Shown here in pieces: positions 51,785 to 60,969 of a stretch of 64,000 nt of DNA. The position numbers and the translations under genes are program-made. The DNA is from Acidobacteriota bacterium (GTDB taxonomy: Bacteria > Acidobacteriota > Blastocatellia > Pyrinomonadales > Pyrinomonadaceae): NCBI GenBank assembly GCA_023389035.1, contig JAEWFC010000004.1:124001-188000 (forward strand), in the 5' to 3' direction. A model generated the notes under the pieces. It had not been told where the DNA came from. It was given only the letters and a program-made list of their open reading frames with translations, and made no database searches. How positions within the stretch are numbered: position 1 is the first letter of the stretch; the number at the start of each line of letters is the position of its first letter.

Positions 51785-54010
51785 CTAGAAGCTGTACACC
51801 TGCGGCTTGCGGGCGAGCATTCTGATCGCCAACGAGACGGCGTCGATCTGGTCATCGTAACGGCCGGTCGGAAAGGCGGCGACCTCCTCGAGAAAATCGT
51901 CGATCCACGGCCCGCGGACCAGTGCTACGCGGCCTGCCTCGGCGTGATTTGCCCACGACAGAGCACGCGTCACCTTGTCGACATCGACCCTGACGGCCTT
52001 TAGCGGAGCGTACGCACCGCTCACATCGCGATGCAGGTCCTGAACCAGTGCCTGGCCGTGCAGGGCCGACTCAATGCCGTGCTGGGTCGAGCCTTCCTCG
52101 GCCATTCGCTCCATCACGAAACGCCGCTGGTCGGGAAAATCGATCCGCTTGCGGAATCCGTCCGCGATGTAGAACGTATCGTCCGGCCCGCGTGCGACGC
52201 GAAAGCTGGCCGTGTAATCGGCGGTCGTCTTGGTCGATACGGCCAAGTCGTAGCCGCGGCACCAACGCAGCCCGGCGGGTGCCGCATCGACTATCCGCGT
52301 GAACCATTCGCGTTTCAGGATGCCGCCCTCGGCCGGTGACGGCGTCTGCTGATAGAGTGCGGCGAAACAGTAAGAGCCGATCTCGTCCTTTCGCTGCTCG
52401 AGCACGGCAACGGGATAGCGTTCAGGCCAGAGGGCTTGCTTTGTTGGGTCTCTGGGGATTTGGACTTCGGTATTTGGGTTCCGGGCTTCGTTTGATTCGC
52501 TCAGCTGTTCTTCATCTTCGGTATCTGAAATATCAGGTCTGAGATCTGAGGCGGGTGATGATTCAGCGATTTCGTTGCTCGGGATCTCAGATCTCATATC
52601 TGCGATCGGTGAGCTCTGTATCGTCTCCGTCGCTTTTGCGAGGAGCATTTTCTCGTAGTTGGTCATTGCTTTGGTTCTCTTTCGGTTTTGTTGGATCGCG
52701 GTGACGGATGCGGAATCCGCGGAGTTCGAGGACGTCTCGTCTTGCGGAGGGTCATTCTGCGGATCTTCATCCTGCAAAGCGTCTTCGCTTGATCCGGGGA
52801 ATTCTTCTTTTATCGCGGGCAGGCTGACGACCTCCCATTGTTCGCCGCCGTTCTTCATATCGTTGAGAATGCGGCCGGCGAGGTCGTCTTCGTGCCAGCG
52901 AGTCTGGATGAGGATCATCGCGGCGTTCGGTTCGAGCCGCGTGCAGATGTCGTTGCGAAACCAGTCGTAGGTCTTGTCGCGATATGTCTGGCTTTCGGCC
53001 TGTGCACGGCTTTTGACGGGGTCGTCGATGACCATCAGGTCGGCACCATAGCCGGTGATGCCAGCTCCGACGCCGACGGCCTTGGCACCGCCGCCGAGCG
53101 CGGTCTCCCATTCGCTCATGGTGTTGATGTTTCGCGAGGCGGGAAACATTCGGCGGTTAGTGTTCACCGCGAGCGTGGTGTCGCGGCACTGGACGGTCTC
53201 GGGCGAACGTCTGATGCCGGCCTCGCTTGCGGGCGTGCGTGGTTTTGGATAGACGTGTGCGGCCGGAGTTCCGCCTTCGCCGATCTGCCCGCGTTCCTCG
53301 GGCGTCATCTTGTCCTCGGCCTCGGCAAGCACCTGTCGGACCGCGCGTGAGAATTTGTTTGCGAGATGCTGATTGTAGCTGCCGATGACGACGCGTTTGC
53401 GAGGGTTGCGAAGCAGCTGCCACGCAGAGTAGCGGATCGTCACCAGCTCAGATTTGCCGTGACGCGGCGGCATAAAGATCATCAGCCGCTTGAGCGTGCC
53501 GTCGCTCACACGCTGCAGCTGGCGAAAGATCTCCTGCTGATGTGCGAGGTCCCACTGCATTCCCGGTGCCGCGGCCTGCAGCCAGCGCTGGAAATCGTCG
53601 GCGTTCTTCGGCAGCCAGTCGCCGGTCTGAGCGGCGGGTTCGGGGTTCGGTATTTGTTGGGGTGCGGCCGCCCGCTCGCGTTTTTGTTTTGGACGATCGG
53701 AGCGTGCGCGGCGGCGTTTGGAATGTGTGCGGAGATCTGAGTTTGCAAAAGCGTTTGATGTTTCGCGTGCGGTGCGTCCGCGGCGGGCGTTTCGTTTGCC
53801 CGATCTTTTTTGGCGGCCGTCCGCGTTCGGCTCAAGCTTCCACCCGAAACGCTCGATCAGGCCCGGACGACGGACGCCGCGATCGATGCGATCGTACAGG
53901 CAGCGACGCGAAAACGTATGCCCCGCCGCACGGACCTCCGACTCGATCTGCCGATGCGTGAGCCCCGCAACAAACAATGCCCTCGCCTTTTCAATTACTT
54001 CCTCTTTCAT
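51785..54010 (-). CDS. Phage terminase large subunit-like protein (TerL) with in-frame insertions
   Basis: The 741-residue protein begins with a helix-turn-helix-like segment (about 1-50), then a basic, Ala/Pro-rich linker. A terminase ATPase follows: Walker A MPPRHGKS (about 180-187) and Walker B LMVIDD (325-330). The nuclease domain has R-G-Y-D-L-A-V-S and Y-D-D-Q-I-D-A. Extra stretches at about 243-290 and 403-525 interrupt conserved blocks; the second is acidic, Ser-rich and repeat-like. All catalytic motifs seem present. No other phage gene is nearby. Confidence 0.85.
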   Translation of the reverse strand: MKEEVIEKARALFVAGLTHRQIESEVRAAGHTFSRRCLYDRIDRGVRRPGLIERFGWKLEPNADGRQKRSGKRNARRGRTARETSNAFANSDLRTHSKRRRARSDRPKQKRERAAAPQQIPNPEPAAQTGDWLPKNADDFQRWLQAAAPGMQWDLAHQQEIFRQLQRVSDGTLKRLMIFMPPRHGKSELVTIRYSAWQLLRNPRKRVVIGSYNQHLANKFSRAVRQVLAEAEDKMTPEERGQIGEGGTPAAHVYPKPRTPASEAGIRRSPETVQCRDTTLAVNTNRRMFPASRNINTMSEWETALGGGAKAVGVGAGITGYGADLMVIDDPVKSRAQAESQTYRDKTYDWFRNDICTRLEPNAAMILIQTRWHEDDLAGRILNDMKNGGEQWEVVSLPAIKEEFPGSSEDALQDEDPQNDPPQDETSSNSADSASVTAIQQNRKRTKAMTNYEKMLLAKATETIQSSPIADMRSEIPSNEIAESSPASDLRPDISDTEDEEQLSESNEARNPNTEVQIPRDPTKQALWPERYPVAVLEQRKDEIGSYCFAALYQQTPSPAEGGILKREWFTRIVDAAPAGLRWCRGYDLAVSTKTTADYTASFRVARGPDDTFYIADGFRKRIDFPDQRRFVMERMAEEGSTQHGIESALHGQALVQDLHRDVSGAYAPLKAVRVDVDKVTRALSWANHAEAGRVALVRGPWIDDFLEEVAAFPTGRYDDQIDAVSLAIRMLARKPQVYSF

Positions 54011-54056
54011 ACAGCATCGAAATTAATCGATGCCGCCCAAGATCAAAACGGCAAAC

Positions 54057-54110
54057 TGCGCGATACGCGCGTTCTGCACGATCTGCATGATTTGCTCGAT
54101 TTGCACGGTT
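54057..54110. repeat. Degenerate 9-bp tandem repeat upstream of the SIMPL gene
   Basis: Six units follow a TGCNCGATT-like consensus; the last four (54075-54110) are clearest. It lies between the divergent TerL-like and SIMPL genes, ending 70 bases before the SIMPL start. Confidence 0.6.
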
Positions 54111-54180
54111 GTCTGAATATTGGCTGCAAGTTCCGGTTTCCACTATCGTTCTAATCCGAATAGGTTCTTTGAGGAGTGAA

Positions 54181-54933
54181 ATGATGATGAAAACTGAACT
54201 GTACAAATGGGTCGGTCTCGGGATGTTCCTGGTTGTGATGGCGGCTGCACTGTATGTGTATCGGCCGGTCGAAAACCGGCTTACCCGCGTCACGGTAATG
54301 GGTGATTCGACAGCGAAGATCGCCCCTGACACGGCGGTGATAACCTTTTCGGTCGTAACGCAGAGCTCGCAGGCGGTCGCAGCACAGCAGGAGAATGCAC
54401 GAAAGAGTGAGGCCGTAAGCAGCGCGGTCGCGGCGCTTTCGGGTGACGCGGCGATCGAGGTTAAGACAAGCGATTACAGCCTGCAGCCGCAATATAACTA
54501 TGACTCTTCGCCCGCTAAGATCCGCGGGTATGAGGTAAAGAACACCGTGACCGTTTCGGTGAACAAGACTGACAAAGTAGGAAATATAGTAGATGCGGCG
54601 ACGAGCGCCGGAGCGAACAGCGTCGAGGGTATTCAGTTCGTGGTCGGACAGGAAAGCTCTGCTCAGGGCGAAGCCCTAGCACTGGCTACCAAGAAAGCGA
54701 TGGTAAAGGCAGACGCGATAGCGGCCTCGTTAAACGGTCGCATCGTGCGGGTTGTGCAATCAACCGAGGGCGGCGTAGACCCCGCGCACGTACAGGCGAG
54801 CTACGAAAACAAATCGTTTGCCAATACCGCGGAAGCCTCGCCTTACAGACCAACGACCCCCGTAACCGCCGGTTCACTAGACGTCCGCTCGCAGGTAGTA
54901 CTTGTCGTGGATATTGCGATCTCAGTGGGTTAG
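54181..54933 (+). CDS. SIMPL domain (DUF541) protein
   Basis: The 250-residue protein has an N-terminal membrane anchor or signal (residues about 10-27) and the SIMPL pattern: R-V-T-V-M-G-D-S-T-A-K-I-A-P-D-T-A-V-I-T-F-S-V, then I-R-G-Y-E-V-K-N-T-V-T-V and G-A-N-S-V-E-G-I-Q-F. DUF541 proteins are periplasmic, of unclear role, with stress links in some bacteria. GAGGAG precedes the ATG at 54181. Confidence 0.88.
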   Translation: MMMKTELYKWVGLGMFLVVMAAALYVYRPVENRLTRVTVMGDSTAKIAPDTAVITFSVVTQSSQAVAAQQENARKSEAVSSAVAALSGDAAIEVKTSDYSLQPQYNYDSSPAKIRGYEVKNTVTVSVNKTDKVGNIVDAATSAGANSVEGIQFVVGQESSAQGEALALATKKAMVKADAIAASLNGRIVRVVQSTEGGVDPAHVQASYENKSFANTAEASPYRPTTPVTAGSLDVRSQVVLVVDIAISVG

Positions 54934-54990
54934 TGGAAAGTGAGATACCAAGTGATAAATGAGAAAAAATAGATGAGAAGTTTCAACGAT
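54930..54990. repeat. Heptamer-like GTGATAA/ATGAGAA repeat tract
   Basis: Purine-rich degenerate units (GTGAGATA, GTGATAAATGAGAA, GATGAGAA) fill the start of the gap after the SIMPL gene. It is the shortest of five such tracts in the last 10 kb. Confidence 0.55.
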
Positions 54991-55008
54991 CGTTGGGCAC
55001 GTTGTTAG

Positions 55009-55446
55009 CTAGAGAGGGATAGACTCTTCAGTGACGACACCATCGACTAATTTAATTCTCACAAGCTTTTCTGTGGCTTCATCGATGTTAAGCGAGTAAA
55101 TTGCTCGATTCGAATCAGATACCTTGTCAACACTATAGACAGAAAATTCTTGGGCGTCTTTTGCATTATCAAAGACGAGAACAATGATCGATTTCTTCTC
55201 GCAATATCTTTGTTTCATGTATCGCGCCATTAAGACGAGATTCTCATCGGTCTGAAACTTTGGCTCGATCGCGACTTCGACACCAATAATTTCAGTACTA
55301 TACGCTGAGACTATCTTTAACTTAGGCTTTTCTATTCCTTTAACATCGCACTTTACTGGCTTTTGTGCGTGCGTCGTCAAAGAGATTAGGAATAGAGTCG
55401 AAAGAAGACAACTCAGGGACATGAGCCTGTGGAAACTCACCCTCAT
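55009..55446 (-). CDS. Secreted hypothetical protein
   Basis: The roughly 145-residue product starts with a signal peptide (M-R-V-S-F-H-R, hydrophobic, cleavage near T-H-A-Q) and has no recognised domain. The start at 55446 is supported by GAGG 8-12 bases upstream. The mature part has a pattern of short strands and a few Cys residues. Low complexity tracts lie on both sides. Confidence 0.7.
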   Translation of the reverse strand: MRVSFHRLMSLSCLLSTLFLISLTTHAQKPVKCDVKGIEKPKLKIVSAYSTEIIGVEVAIEPKFQTDENLVLMARYMKQRYCEKKSIIVLVFDNAKDAQEFSVYSVDKVSDSNRAIYSLNIDEATEKLVRIKLVDGVVTEESIPL

Positions 55447-55456
55447 AACTAAATCC

Positions 55457-55566
55457 TCGTAAAATGACGAACGACGAATGATCTCACTCACCGTTCACCA
55501 CCATTTACCATTCAACCCTCACCACTCATTTCTAACTTATCACTTATCATTTATCGCTTATCGCCT
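55457..55566. repeat. Heptamer-like repeat tract
   Basis: A purine-rich start (AATGACGAACGACGAATGAT) turns into pyrimidine-rich TCACTCA and CTTATCACTTATCA units. It fills the gap between two - strand genes. Confidence 0.7.
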
Positions 55567-55567
55567 A

Positions 55568-56920
55568 TCAGCTCTGAAAGTATGTGATCTTGCGGAAGGT
55601 GGTCCACGCCGGTTCGAAGATTTCTTTGCCGTCTTTCACTACGGCCTTTAACGTCGTCCGTTTTGTCCAGTTACCTTGCTTGTCGAACTCGTCGTACGTC
55701 ATACGATATTTGCGATCGCCGTAGTACTTTTTATCGGTCAGATCGAAGTTGGTTTGTTCGACGTCAAGCCCCTGATCGTTCATCACGTCGAGGTAACGTT
55801 GATTCAGCTTGCCGTCCTCGGTATACACGCGGCGTTCGCGGGTATTGCCCCTGGTCTCATATACTGAGCGGTTACCCGGCTTGCCAGTGTTGAGGAATAG
55901 CTGGCGTTCGATCAGTTTTCCGTCTGCATATTTGTATGTGTAGGAATACTGATAGCGATCGTCGCGCCTCGCTTCGCCTTCCGAGGAACCGATGGATGCC
56001 ATTGGTGGTGGATCAGATTCATACGTGATCAACCCTGAGTCCGACACACGTTTTCCATCGATGAACCCGTACTGCGTTATCTGAAAAGGCTTTCCGCCGT
56101 TATATAAAAACCGCTTTACAAAGTTCCCACGTTCGTCGAAATCGGTGATCGATGATGGTTTCGGGGCCGGTTCATCTGCATTCTGTGATGTAACTACCAC
56201 CTGGTGAACCTTGCCCTTGAACCCTTCGTCTTGGGCGTCGGTCGTCTCGCGGGCAATCGCGGGCGTTTGCGGAAGCGGCTTGGGCGTCGCGGCTTCGATG
56301 CGTTTCTGCAGCTCAAGGTTGACGGATTCCTGCGACAGGACCTTGAAAGTACTGACGGCCGATCGCAGCAGCGTCTCGCCGGCGGCAGAGTTTGGGATAT
56401 AGATGATGCCGTAATGCGAGCGGCCGGCGACAATCGAACGGATGTGCACCTCAGATCCATCAGCCCGCGTTACTAAGAGAGTCAGTTCGTCATGCGAGCC
56501 CAGCTTACCGCGTTTCTCAGATCTGAGAACCATCGAGGAGGAAGCCGAAAGAAATCCGTCGCGGAATCCGTTCTGAAACTTGGTGATATCGGTTTCGGTT
56601 TCGAGGCCGAGAGACCTGTCAAGGTAGTGAGTATAGCGGACGATCGCCATGCCTTCTTTCAGCCGCCACGTGAATTGCCGGCCGGAGCCGTCGTAGCCGA
56701 TGTCCTCTTTCGTAAGGCCGGCGAATCCGCTGATCTGCTTAGGCAATGCGATCGTGAAGCGGCCCTCGAGCGAGCTGAAGTGGTCCTCAGGCTTAAGCCC
56801 GGCCACAGACGGCTGCGAAGTCAGCACGCGAGCTCCGCCCGAAGGTGCGGCCGGCGGCGGCTGTGCGATGGCTGACGAAAATGTGAATAGAAGTGCGGCG
56901 GTGAAGAGAAGGAGTTTCAT
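55568..56920 (-). CDS. Secreted hypothetical protein, 450 residues
   Basis: The protein has a signal peptide (M-K-L-L-L-F, cleavage near A-I-A-Q) and a Pro/Ala-rich start. The N-terminal half (about 45-205) resembles a lipid-binding-like beta/alpha domain seen in other secreted acidobacterial proteins; the C-terminal half has repeated Y-x-Y/D-x-x-G-K/N strands like the YD/RHS-type or DUF-type repeats (residues about 270-450). No catalytic motif is seen. Its function is unknown. Confidence 0.72.
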   Translation of the reverse strand: MKLLLFTAALLFTFSSAIAQPPPAAPSGGARVLTSQPSVAGLKPEDHFSSLEGRFTIALPKQISGFAGLTKEDIGYDGSGRQFTWRLKEGMAIVRYTHYLDRSLGLETETDITKFQNGFRDGFLSASSSMVLRSEKRGKLGSHDELTLLVTRADGSEVHIRSIVAGRSHYGIIYIPNSAAGETLLRSAVSTFKVLSQESVNLELQKRIEAATPKPLPQTPAIARETTDAQDEGFKGKVHQVVVTSQNADEPAPKPSSITDFDERGNFVKRFLYNGGKPFQITQYGFIDGKRVSDSGLITYESDPPPMASIGSSEGEARRDDRYQYSYTYKYADGKLIERQLFLNTGKPGNRSVYETRGNTRERRVYTEDGKLNQRYLDVMNDQGLDVEQTNFDLTDKKYYGDRKYRMTYDEFDKQGNWTKRTTLKAVVKDGKEIFEPAWTTFRKITYFQS

Positions 56921-56935
56921 CTGTTCGTTAAGTGT

Positions 56936-57080
56936 CGAGTGATAAGTGACGAGTGACGAGCCGTGATGGTTTCACTGCTCTGCTTACTAAGGATGATAAG
57001 TGACAAATGAGAGATGGTAAATGGTAAAGCTCGCGCTTTGCCACTCGCACCTCTCACTTGTCACTCATCACTCGTTAATC
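56936..57080. repeat. Heptamer repeat tract forming a long imperfect hairpin
   Basis: Purine-rich GTGATAAGTGACGAGTGA units lead into a hairpin with the core GGTAAAGC-TCGC-GCTTTGCC. The outer arms GATAAGTGACAAATGAGAG and CTCTCACTTGTCACTCATC match at 17 of 19 positions. It fills the 168-bp gap between two - strand genes. Confidence 0.75.
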
Positions 57081-57088
57081 TCGAAATC

Positions 57089-59113
57089 TCACCAGATCGA
57101 GCAGCGCTCTTTTCGTACCATCGGTTCGCCTTCTTTACAGCCGAAGGCGGCGGCGAACTGCGGCATGTTTGAGAGCGGGCCGTTTACGCGCCATTTGGGC
57201 AGCGAGTGCGGGCCGTTCTTGACCTGTGCGATCTCGGCTTCTTTGGTGTATTTGGCGGCCCAGACCTGGCCCCAACCGAGGAAGAACCGCTGTTCAGCGG
57301 TGAATCCGTCGATGTCGGCCGGACGCGGTTTGTCCTTGAGCGACCGCATGAACGCATCATAGGCGACGGTCAGCCCTGCGAAATCGCCGATGTTCTCACC
57401 GAGAGCGAGCTTGCCGACCATGAACAGGCCGGGCTGCACCTCGTACTCGTCCCACTGTTTTACGACGCAGGCGGCGCGCTCCTCAAAGCTCTTGCGGTCC
57501 TCGGTCGTCCACCACATCTTGAGGTTTCCGTCGGCGTCAAAGCGGCTGCCCTGATCGTCAAAACCGTGCGAGATCTCGTGTCCGATGACGCCGCCGATCG
57601 CACCGTAGTTGATCGCGTCGTCGGCAGCGAAGTTAAAGAACGGCGGCTGCAGAATGCCGGCCGGGAACGTGATGTCGTTATTGACGCTCGAGTAAAAAGC
57701 GTTGACGATCGACGGCGGCGAGTTCCAGCGCGTCTTGTCGCGGGGTTTGCCGAGGTCTTCCCAGTTACGCTTGACCTGGAATTCGTTTGAACGCAAGATG
57801 TTGCCCGCGTACGACTTACGGTCGACCTTGAGGCCCGCATAGCCGCGAAGCTCGTCAGGATAGCCGATCTTTCGCTTAAAGGTCGAAAGCTTGCTCTGAG
57901 CCTCTTTCTTGGTCGCGTCGCTCATCCACTCAAGGCCGTTGATGCGGTCTTTCATTGCGGCCATCAGGTTGTCGATCAGCTCGTTCATCCGAGCCTTTGC
58001 CTCGGGCTTGAACTGCCGGCGGGCGTATTCCATACCGAGCGCCTCGCCGAGATTTGCGGTCGTGCTGGTGACGCACGTACGCCAACGCGGCTGACGCTCT
58101 TTCTGTCCGGCAAGGTAGCGGCCAAAGAAATCGAAGTTGGCATCGGCGTAGGCCTTCGGCAGATACGGCGCGGCCGAATTGACCGTCATCCAGCGAAGGT
58201 ACGTCTTCCAATCGTCGACCGGCGTTTCGCTGATCAGCGTGCTGACCGTGCCGAAGAATTTCGGCGGAGCGATATTGATGTCGCCCTCGGCACGGACGCC
58301 GCGTGCGGACATATAAGCGTTCCAGTCCATCTGCGGTGCGAGCGCCTTTGCCGCGTCGAACGAAACTTTGTTGTAGCGATTGTCGGGATTGCGGAGCTCG
58401 ACGGGCGTGAGCGCGGCCTCAGCGAGCTTGGTCTGCATCGCCATCACGGTCGCTGCATTCTTTGCCGCGGCTTCCGCGTTGTCGCCGAGCAGCGTGAACA
58501 TACGCGTCATGTATTCGACAAACTTGGCACGCGTTTCGACGGATTTCGCATCGGTGTTGGTGTAGTAGTCGCGGTTCGGCAGCGAAAGGCCGCCCTGGTT
58601 CGCGTTGATCAAAACGGCGTTCGAATCTTTCAGATCGGCACCGACGCCAAAGCTGAAGACCGCCGGAATGCCGGAATTGTGCAGACGGCCGATGACGCTT
58701 GCGACGTCGCGTGCCGAGCCGATCTTAGCGATCGCGTCAAAGTGCGGCTTGAGCGGCGCGGTGCCCGCCTTTTCGATCGCGGCATCGTCCATACAGGTCG
58801 CGTAGAAATCGCCGATCAGCTGCTGGTCGCTGCCGGGTTTGTTCTTTGACCGTGACGCTGTCTCGAGCACGTCGCGAAGTATCTCGTTATTGCCTTCAGC
58901 CAAAATGTTGAAGGTGCCCCAACGCGATTCCGTCGGCGGTATCTCGGTCGTCTTTAGCCAGTTGCCGTTGACGTGCTGGAAAAAATCCGTGCACGGCGAG
59001 ACAGACGGATCCATGCGAGCCTTGTCAAAGGCCTTTGCCTGCCCCATTCCCGTGACCGACAGCGAAAGCAAAACGAACGCCGCCGCCCATGATCGAAACA
59101 ATTGAATACGCAT
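57089..59113 (-). CDS. Secreted M13-family zinc metallopeptidase (neprilysin/PepO type)
   Basis: The 674-residue enzyme has a signal peptide, the M13 N-terminal domain and the zinc motif HEISH (512-516), with a third ligand Glu573 in GENIGD. Two other family marks are present: N-A-F-Y near the active site and a C-terminal C-S-I-W. It cleaves small peptides in the periplasm. It stands between two large repeat tracts. Confidence 0.95.
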   Translation of the reverse strand: MRIQLFRSWAAAFVLLSLSVTGMGQAKAFDKARMDPSVSPCTDFFQHVNGNWLKTTEIPPTESRWGTFNILAEGNNEILRDVLETASRSKNKPGSDQQLIGDFYATCMDDAAIEKAGTAPLKPHFDAIAKIGSARDVASVIGRLHNSGIPAVFSFGVGADLKDSNAVLINANQGGLSLPNRDYYTNTDAKSVETRAKFVEYMTRMFTLLGDNAEAAAKNAATVMAMQTKLAEAALTPVELRNPDNRYNKVSFDAAKALAPQMDWNAYMSARGVRAEGDINIAPPKFFGTVSTLISETPVDDWKTYLRWMTVNSAAPYLPKAYADANFDFFGRYLAGQKERQPRWRTCVTSTTANLGEALGMEYARRQFKPEAKARMNELIDNLMAAMKDRINGLEWMSDATKKEAQSKLSTFKRKIGYPDELRGYAGLKVDRKSYAGNILRSNEFQVKRNWEDLGKPRDKTRWNSPPSIVNAFYSSVNNDITFPAGILQPPFFNFAADDAINYGAIGGVIGHEISHGFDDQGSRFDADGNLKMWWTTEDRKSFEERAACVVKQWDEYEVQPGLFMVGKLALGENIGDFAGLTVAYDAFMRSLKDKPRPADIDGFTAEQRFFLGWGQVWAAKYTKEAEIAQVKNGPHSLPKWRVNGPLSNMPQFAAAFGCKEGEPMVRKERCSIW

Positions 59114-59169
59114 CTATTTCTCCCCTGATGAATTCTATTCGGATACCGTTGATTCTAAACGAAAACGAG

Positions 59170-59398
59170 CAAGGTGGTAAGGGTTAAGGGACGAGTGACA
59201 GTGAGGAGTGACGAGTTGTCAGTGACAAGTGATAGATGAGAAATGAGAAATGACAGATGAGAGATGAGAGATGAGAGATGAGAACGGTGAATGGGAAGTT
59301 AGTGGCGAGTGGCGAGTGATCGATGAGCTATCACTTATCACTTATCACTCATCGCTTATCACTTATCACTTATCACTTATCACTTATCACTTGTCATC
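59170..59398. repeat. Largest heptamer repeat tract
   Basis: A purine-rich left half (GTGACAAGTGATAGATGAGAAATGAGAA type) and a pyrimidine-rich right half (CTATCACTTATCACTTATCACTCATC type, with about ten near-perfect CTTATCA units) could fold as one long imperfect stem. It occupies almost all of the gap between the M13 and plsC genes; no gene is seen in it. Confidence 0.85.
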
Positions 59399-60143
59399 AC
59401 ATCATCGGGATAAATTTCTCGGTCACTTTTTGATGGAGCGTGGCGGCTAGGTTTTTGCGGTCGGGTTCGATTATGGGTTCGTCGCCGAAGTTTAGGACGG
59501 CGGTCATTCCGCTGACGGAGAACATCCTGAGCATGTGCGGCAGGAATGCGGTGTCGTCCCACCAGCAGACGATCGCGCTCGGCGGCGGTTCGCCCTCGGG
59601 CGTGCGGTAGGTGAGCGAAACGTACGAGACGGGCGTGTCGGTCTTTGCGGCGAAGGCGAGAAACGACGAGCTAAATGGCAGCACCTCTTCGCCTTTGGTG
59701 CTGGTGCCCTCGGGAAAAACGATGACGCCTTCGCCGCCGCTGAGCCGGTCGATGACCTGTTGGCCGGCACGCGGGATGTCGCGTTTGTTCTGGCGATCGA
59801 CGTAGATCGCGCCCATGTCGCGGACCATCTGCCCGATCGCGAACCAGCCGCTGATCTCCTTCTTCGCGACGAAGACACCGGGCACGGCGGCACGGATCAC
59901 AGGGATATCAAAATAGCTGACGTGATTCGAAACGAGGAAGAATGGCGGCTTCGGCGGCGTGCCGATGATCTCGATCTTTGTGCCAGCGATCCGCACGAAC
60001 GCCCGCGACCACAGCCCGAAAACGTACTGCCGCCAGTAGATCTTGTTCGGGATGAAGAACCGCATCACGAACCACAGGCCGTAGATGCCAAAGGTCGCAA
60101 AAAGCAGTGCGAGGAACCGCAGGATCGATCTAATTTTCGTCAT
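59397..60143 (-). CDS. plsC: 1-acyl-sn-glycerol-3-phosphate acyltransferase
   Basis: The 248-residue enzyme (from M-T-K-I-R) acylates lysophosphatidic acid in phospholipid synthesis. It has a membrane segment (about 8-30), the H-x4-D site (H74-D79 in N-H-V-S-Y-F-D) and F-P-E-G-T-S-T. Its start overlaps the end of the upstream gene by 14 bases, so the genes are coupled. Confidence 0.92.
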   Translation of the reverse strand: MTKIRSILRFLALLFATFGIYGLWFVMRFFIPNKIYWRQYVFGLWSRAFVRIAGTKIEIIGTPPKPPFFLVSNHVSYFDIPVIRAAVPGVFVAKKEISGWFAIGQMVRDMGAIYVDRQNKRDIPRAGQQVIDRLSGGEGVIVFPEGTSTKGEEVLPFSSSFLAFAAKTDTPVSYVSLTYRTPEGEPPPSAIVCWWDDTAFLPHMLRMFSVSGMTAVLNFGDEPIIEPDRKNLAATLHQKVTEKFIPMM

Positions 60144-60969
60144 TTTTCTCGACTTTGACGAAATTGTAACGCAGCAAAACACGCATCGGCAAAGCGGTCT
60201 TGCCCATCGTCGCGGGCCGCCAGTTCATCTTCCTGACGGTCGCGGTGACGGATTCGTCGAGCCCGTAGCCCGCCCAGCGGACGATCTGCGCGCGGAGAAG
60301 ATTGCCCTCGGCATCGACGTCGGCCTCGAGCTCGACCGTCGCTTTTATCTCGTAAAGATAGGCGGCAGTAGTGTATGCGGGGCTCACTCGGCGGTACGGC
60401 ATCGGCGGCCTGAGGCCCGGATATTTCGGGTCGTCGATATCGGGCACGGGCTGAAAATGCGGCATTTGACGCGAACGCGGGCCATCCGCGATGTCAGCGG
60501 CGATGGCGTCGGAGAGTGCGGCGGCGGACTTAGCGACAGAGCTCATCAAAAGCTCGTGGGCCTTTGCAGGCGAGTCGGCGTCGAAGGAATACAGCTCCCA
60601 TTTCACAAGGTGCCCGCCAGCGGAGCTTATGACCCAGACCGCTGCGAATGCCTCGTAGTATTCCGGCTTTTCCGACGACGAACGCCGCATCTCGCCGCCC
60701 TTGATCAGCAGATAATACGGCGTGCCGATGCGTGAGCCGAGGTCTTTCGCATCGCTGACCGTCATGTTAAAGATCGCATCGGGCTCCGCACCTTTGATCG
60801 CGGCACGCGTCATATCCATGTCGTCAACACCGTGCATTTTCGCGAGCTCGCGGCGGAGGTTGTCGGCGTATTCGGCCGTGATCTGCTGATCGCCGTCAGG
60901 CACGACTATAGCGAGCCGCTGCGCGTAACCCGCAGCCGCCAGCATTCCAATGATGATGAGAACCTTAAT
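60130..60969 (-). CDS. Secreted protein with TonB-C-like domain; start codon uncertain
   Basis: The product (271 residues from ATG 60945) ends in a TonB-like C-terminal domain (about 200-270: V-E-L-E-A-D-V-D-A-E-G-N-L, W-R-P-A). The ATG gives a signal-like start without basic residues. Eight codons upstream, an ATT at 60969 would give a classic signal peptide (I-K-V-L-I-I-I-G-M-L-A-A-A-G-Y-A-Q), so I extend to it. This frame has no ATG, GTG or TTG between the two. A sequencing error or non-canonical start is possible. Confidence 0.7.
   Translation of the reverse strand: MKVLIIIGMLAAAGYAQRLAIVVPDGDQQITAEYADNLRRELAKMHGVDDMDMTRAAIKGAEPDAIFNMTVSDAKDLGSRIGTPYYLLIKGGEMRRSSSEKPEYYEAFAAVWVISSAGGHLVKWELYSFDADSPAKAHELLMSSVAKSAAALSDAIAADIADGPRSRQMPHFQPVPDIDDPKYPGLRPPMPYRRVSPAYTTAAYLYEIKATVELEADVDAEGNLLRAQIVRWAGYGLDESVTATVRKMNWRPATMGKTALPMRVLLRYNFVKVEKNDEN

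Noticed and set aside
53506..53961. Long frames antisense to the TerL-like gene
   Set aside because: They are Arg- and Ala-rich shadow frames of a high-GC coding region with no start signal.
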